Below are positions 6,006 through 6,151 of a DNA stretch of 6,151 bases, piece after piece. Within the stretch, counting starts at the first letter, position 1, and every line of letters begins with the position of its first letter. Position numbers and translations under genes: made by a program. Origin of the DNA: Chloroflexia bacterium. Its GTDB lineage: Bacteria; Chloroflexota; Chloroflexia; Thermobaculales; Thermobaculaceae. Under the pieces are notes generated by a model. The model was not told the DNA's origin and did no database searches. It worked only from the letters and a program-made list of their open reading frames with translations. The DNA is taken from assembly GCA_013695265.1 (NCBI GenBank), contig JACDAU010000346.1, positions 1 to 6,151 of the forward strand, written 5' to 3'.

Positions 6006-6151
6006 CCCGCGATGCTTGCGCGGACGGACGCCTCGGCGCTGTCGGGATCGGGGCCTTCTCGCGGAATCCGGTTGTGTTGCCTGGTGTGTACCATTACGGA
6101 GACCGCCAGGGTGAGCGGTTTGGGGAGGTTGCGGTCGGGGCCGCTCTGTTC
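6006..6151. other. Sequence upstream of recQ, no gene recognised
   Basis: No convincing coding region is visible here. A short hairpin, ACCGC with GCGGT (6102-6106 and 6115-6119), is the only structure seen; it could belong to a neighbouring gene outside the window. Confidence 0.3.

Noticed and set aside
5966..6094. N-terminal extension of RecQ from ATG 6094
   Set aside because: The added 43 residues show no RecQ similarity, a promoter-like box lies inside them, and RecQ homology begins shortly after residue 1 of the 5965 model.

Overview
The window looks like chromosomal DNA from a GC-rich bacterium. Three genes are intact, all on the minus strand: a full-length RecQ helicase (start 5965) and a two-gene ABC exporter, ATPase then permease (start 3480, end 921). 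Codon positions favour G and C, and both the RecQ domain set and the ABC pair are ordinary. The traces of an IscB-type element suggest a lineage rich in such elements, such as Chloroflexota, but I cannot prove the taxonomy from this sequence.

Region by region. Positions 1-920 hold no intact gene. They contain two diverged copies of a structured repeat of about 187 bp (99-286 and 717-902). Between them lies a plus-strand stretch that I read as an omega-RNA (HEARO-type) scaffold (about 287-497), running straight into a broken N-terminal fragment of an iscB-like nuclease gene (about 498-716). Positions 921-2417 encode the ABC-2 permease and 2422-3480 its ATPase, 4 bp apart and probably translationally coupled. 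Positions 3481-3868 contain a frame that stays open upstream of the ATPase but has no good start, and a nested inverted repeat (3764-3822). Positions 3869-5965 encode RecQ with helicase, zinc-binding, winged-helix and HRDC parts. Its best start sits a few bases after an extended -10 box. The last 186 bp hold this promoter and nothing else I recognise.

How the parts relate. The exporter is a self-contained transport unit and RecQ is a DNA repair and recombination enzyme; nothing here links them beyond shared orientation. The unusual part is the first 900 bp, which looks like the wreck of an RNA-guided mobile element (IS200/IS605-related, IscB group). The guide-RNA scaffold and end-like structures are better preserved than the protein. 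In the repeat, two substitutions that fall in predicted stems keep pairing through G-U wobble on the plus strand, which suggests selection on structure or recent common descent of a structured end. The element points towards the 3' end of the exporter and ends 18 bp past its stop codon.
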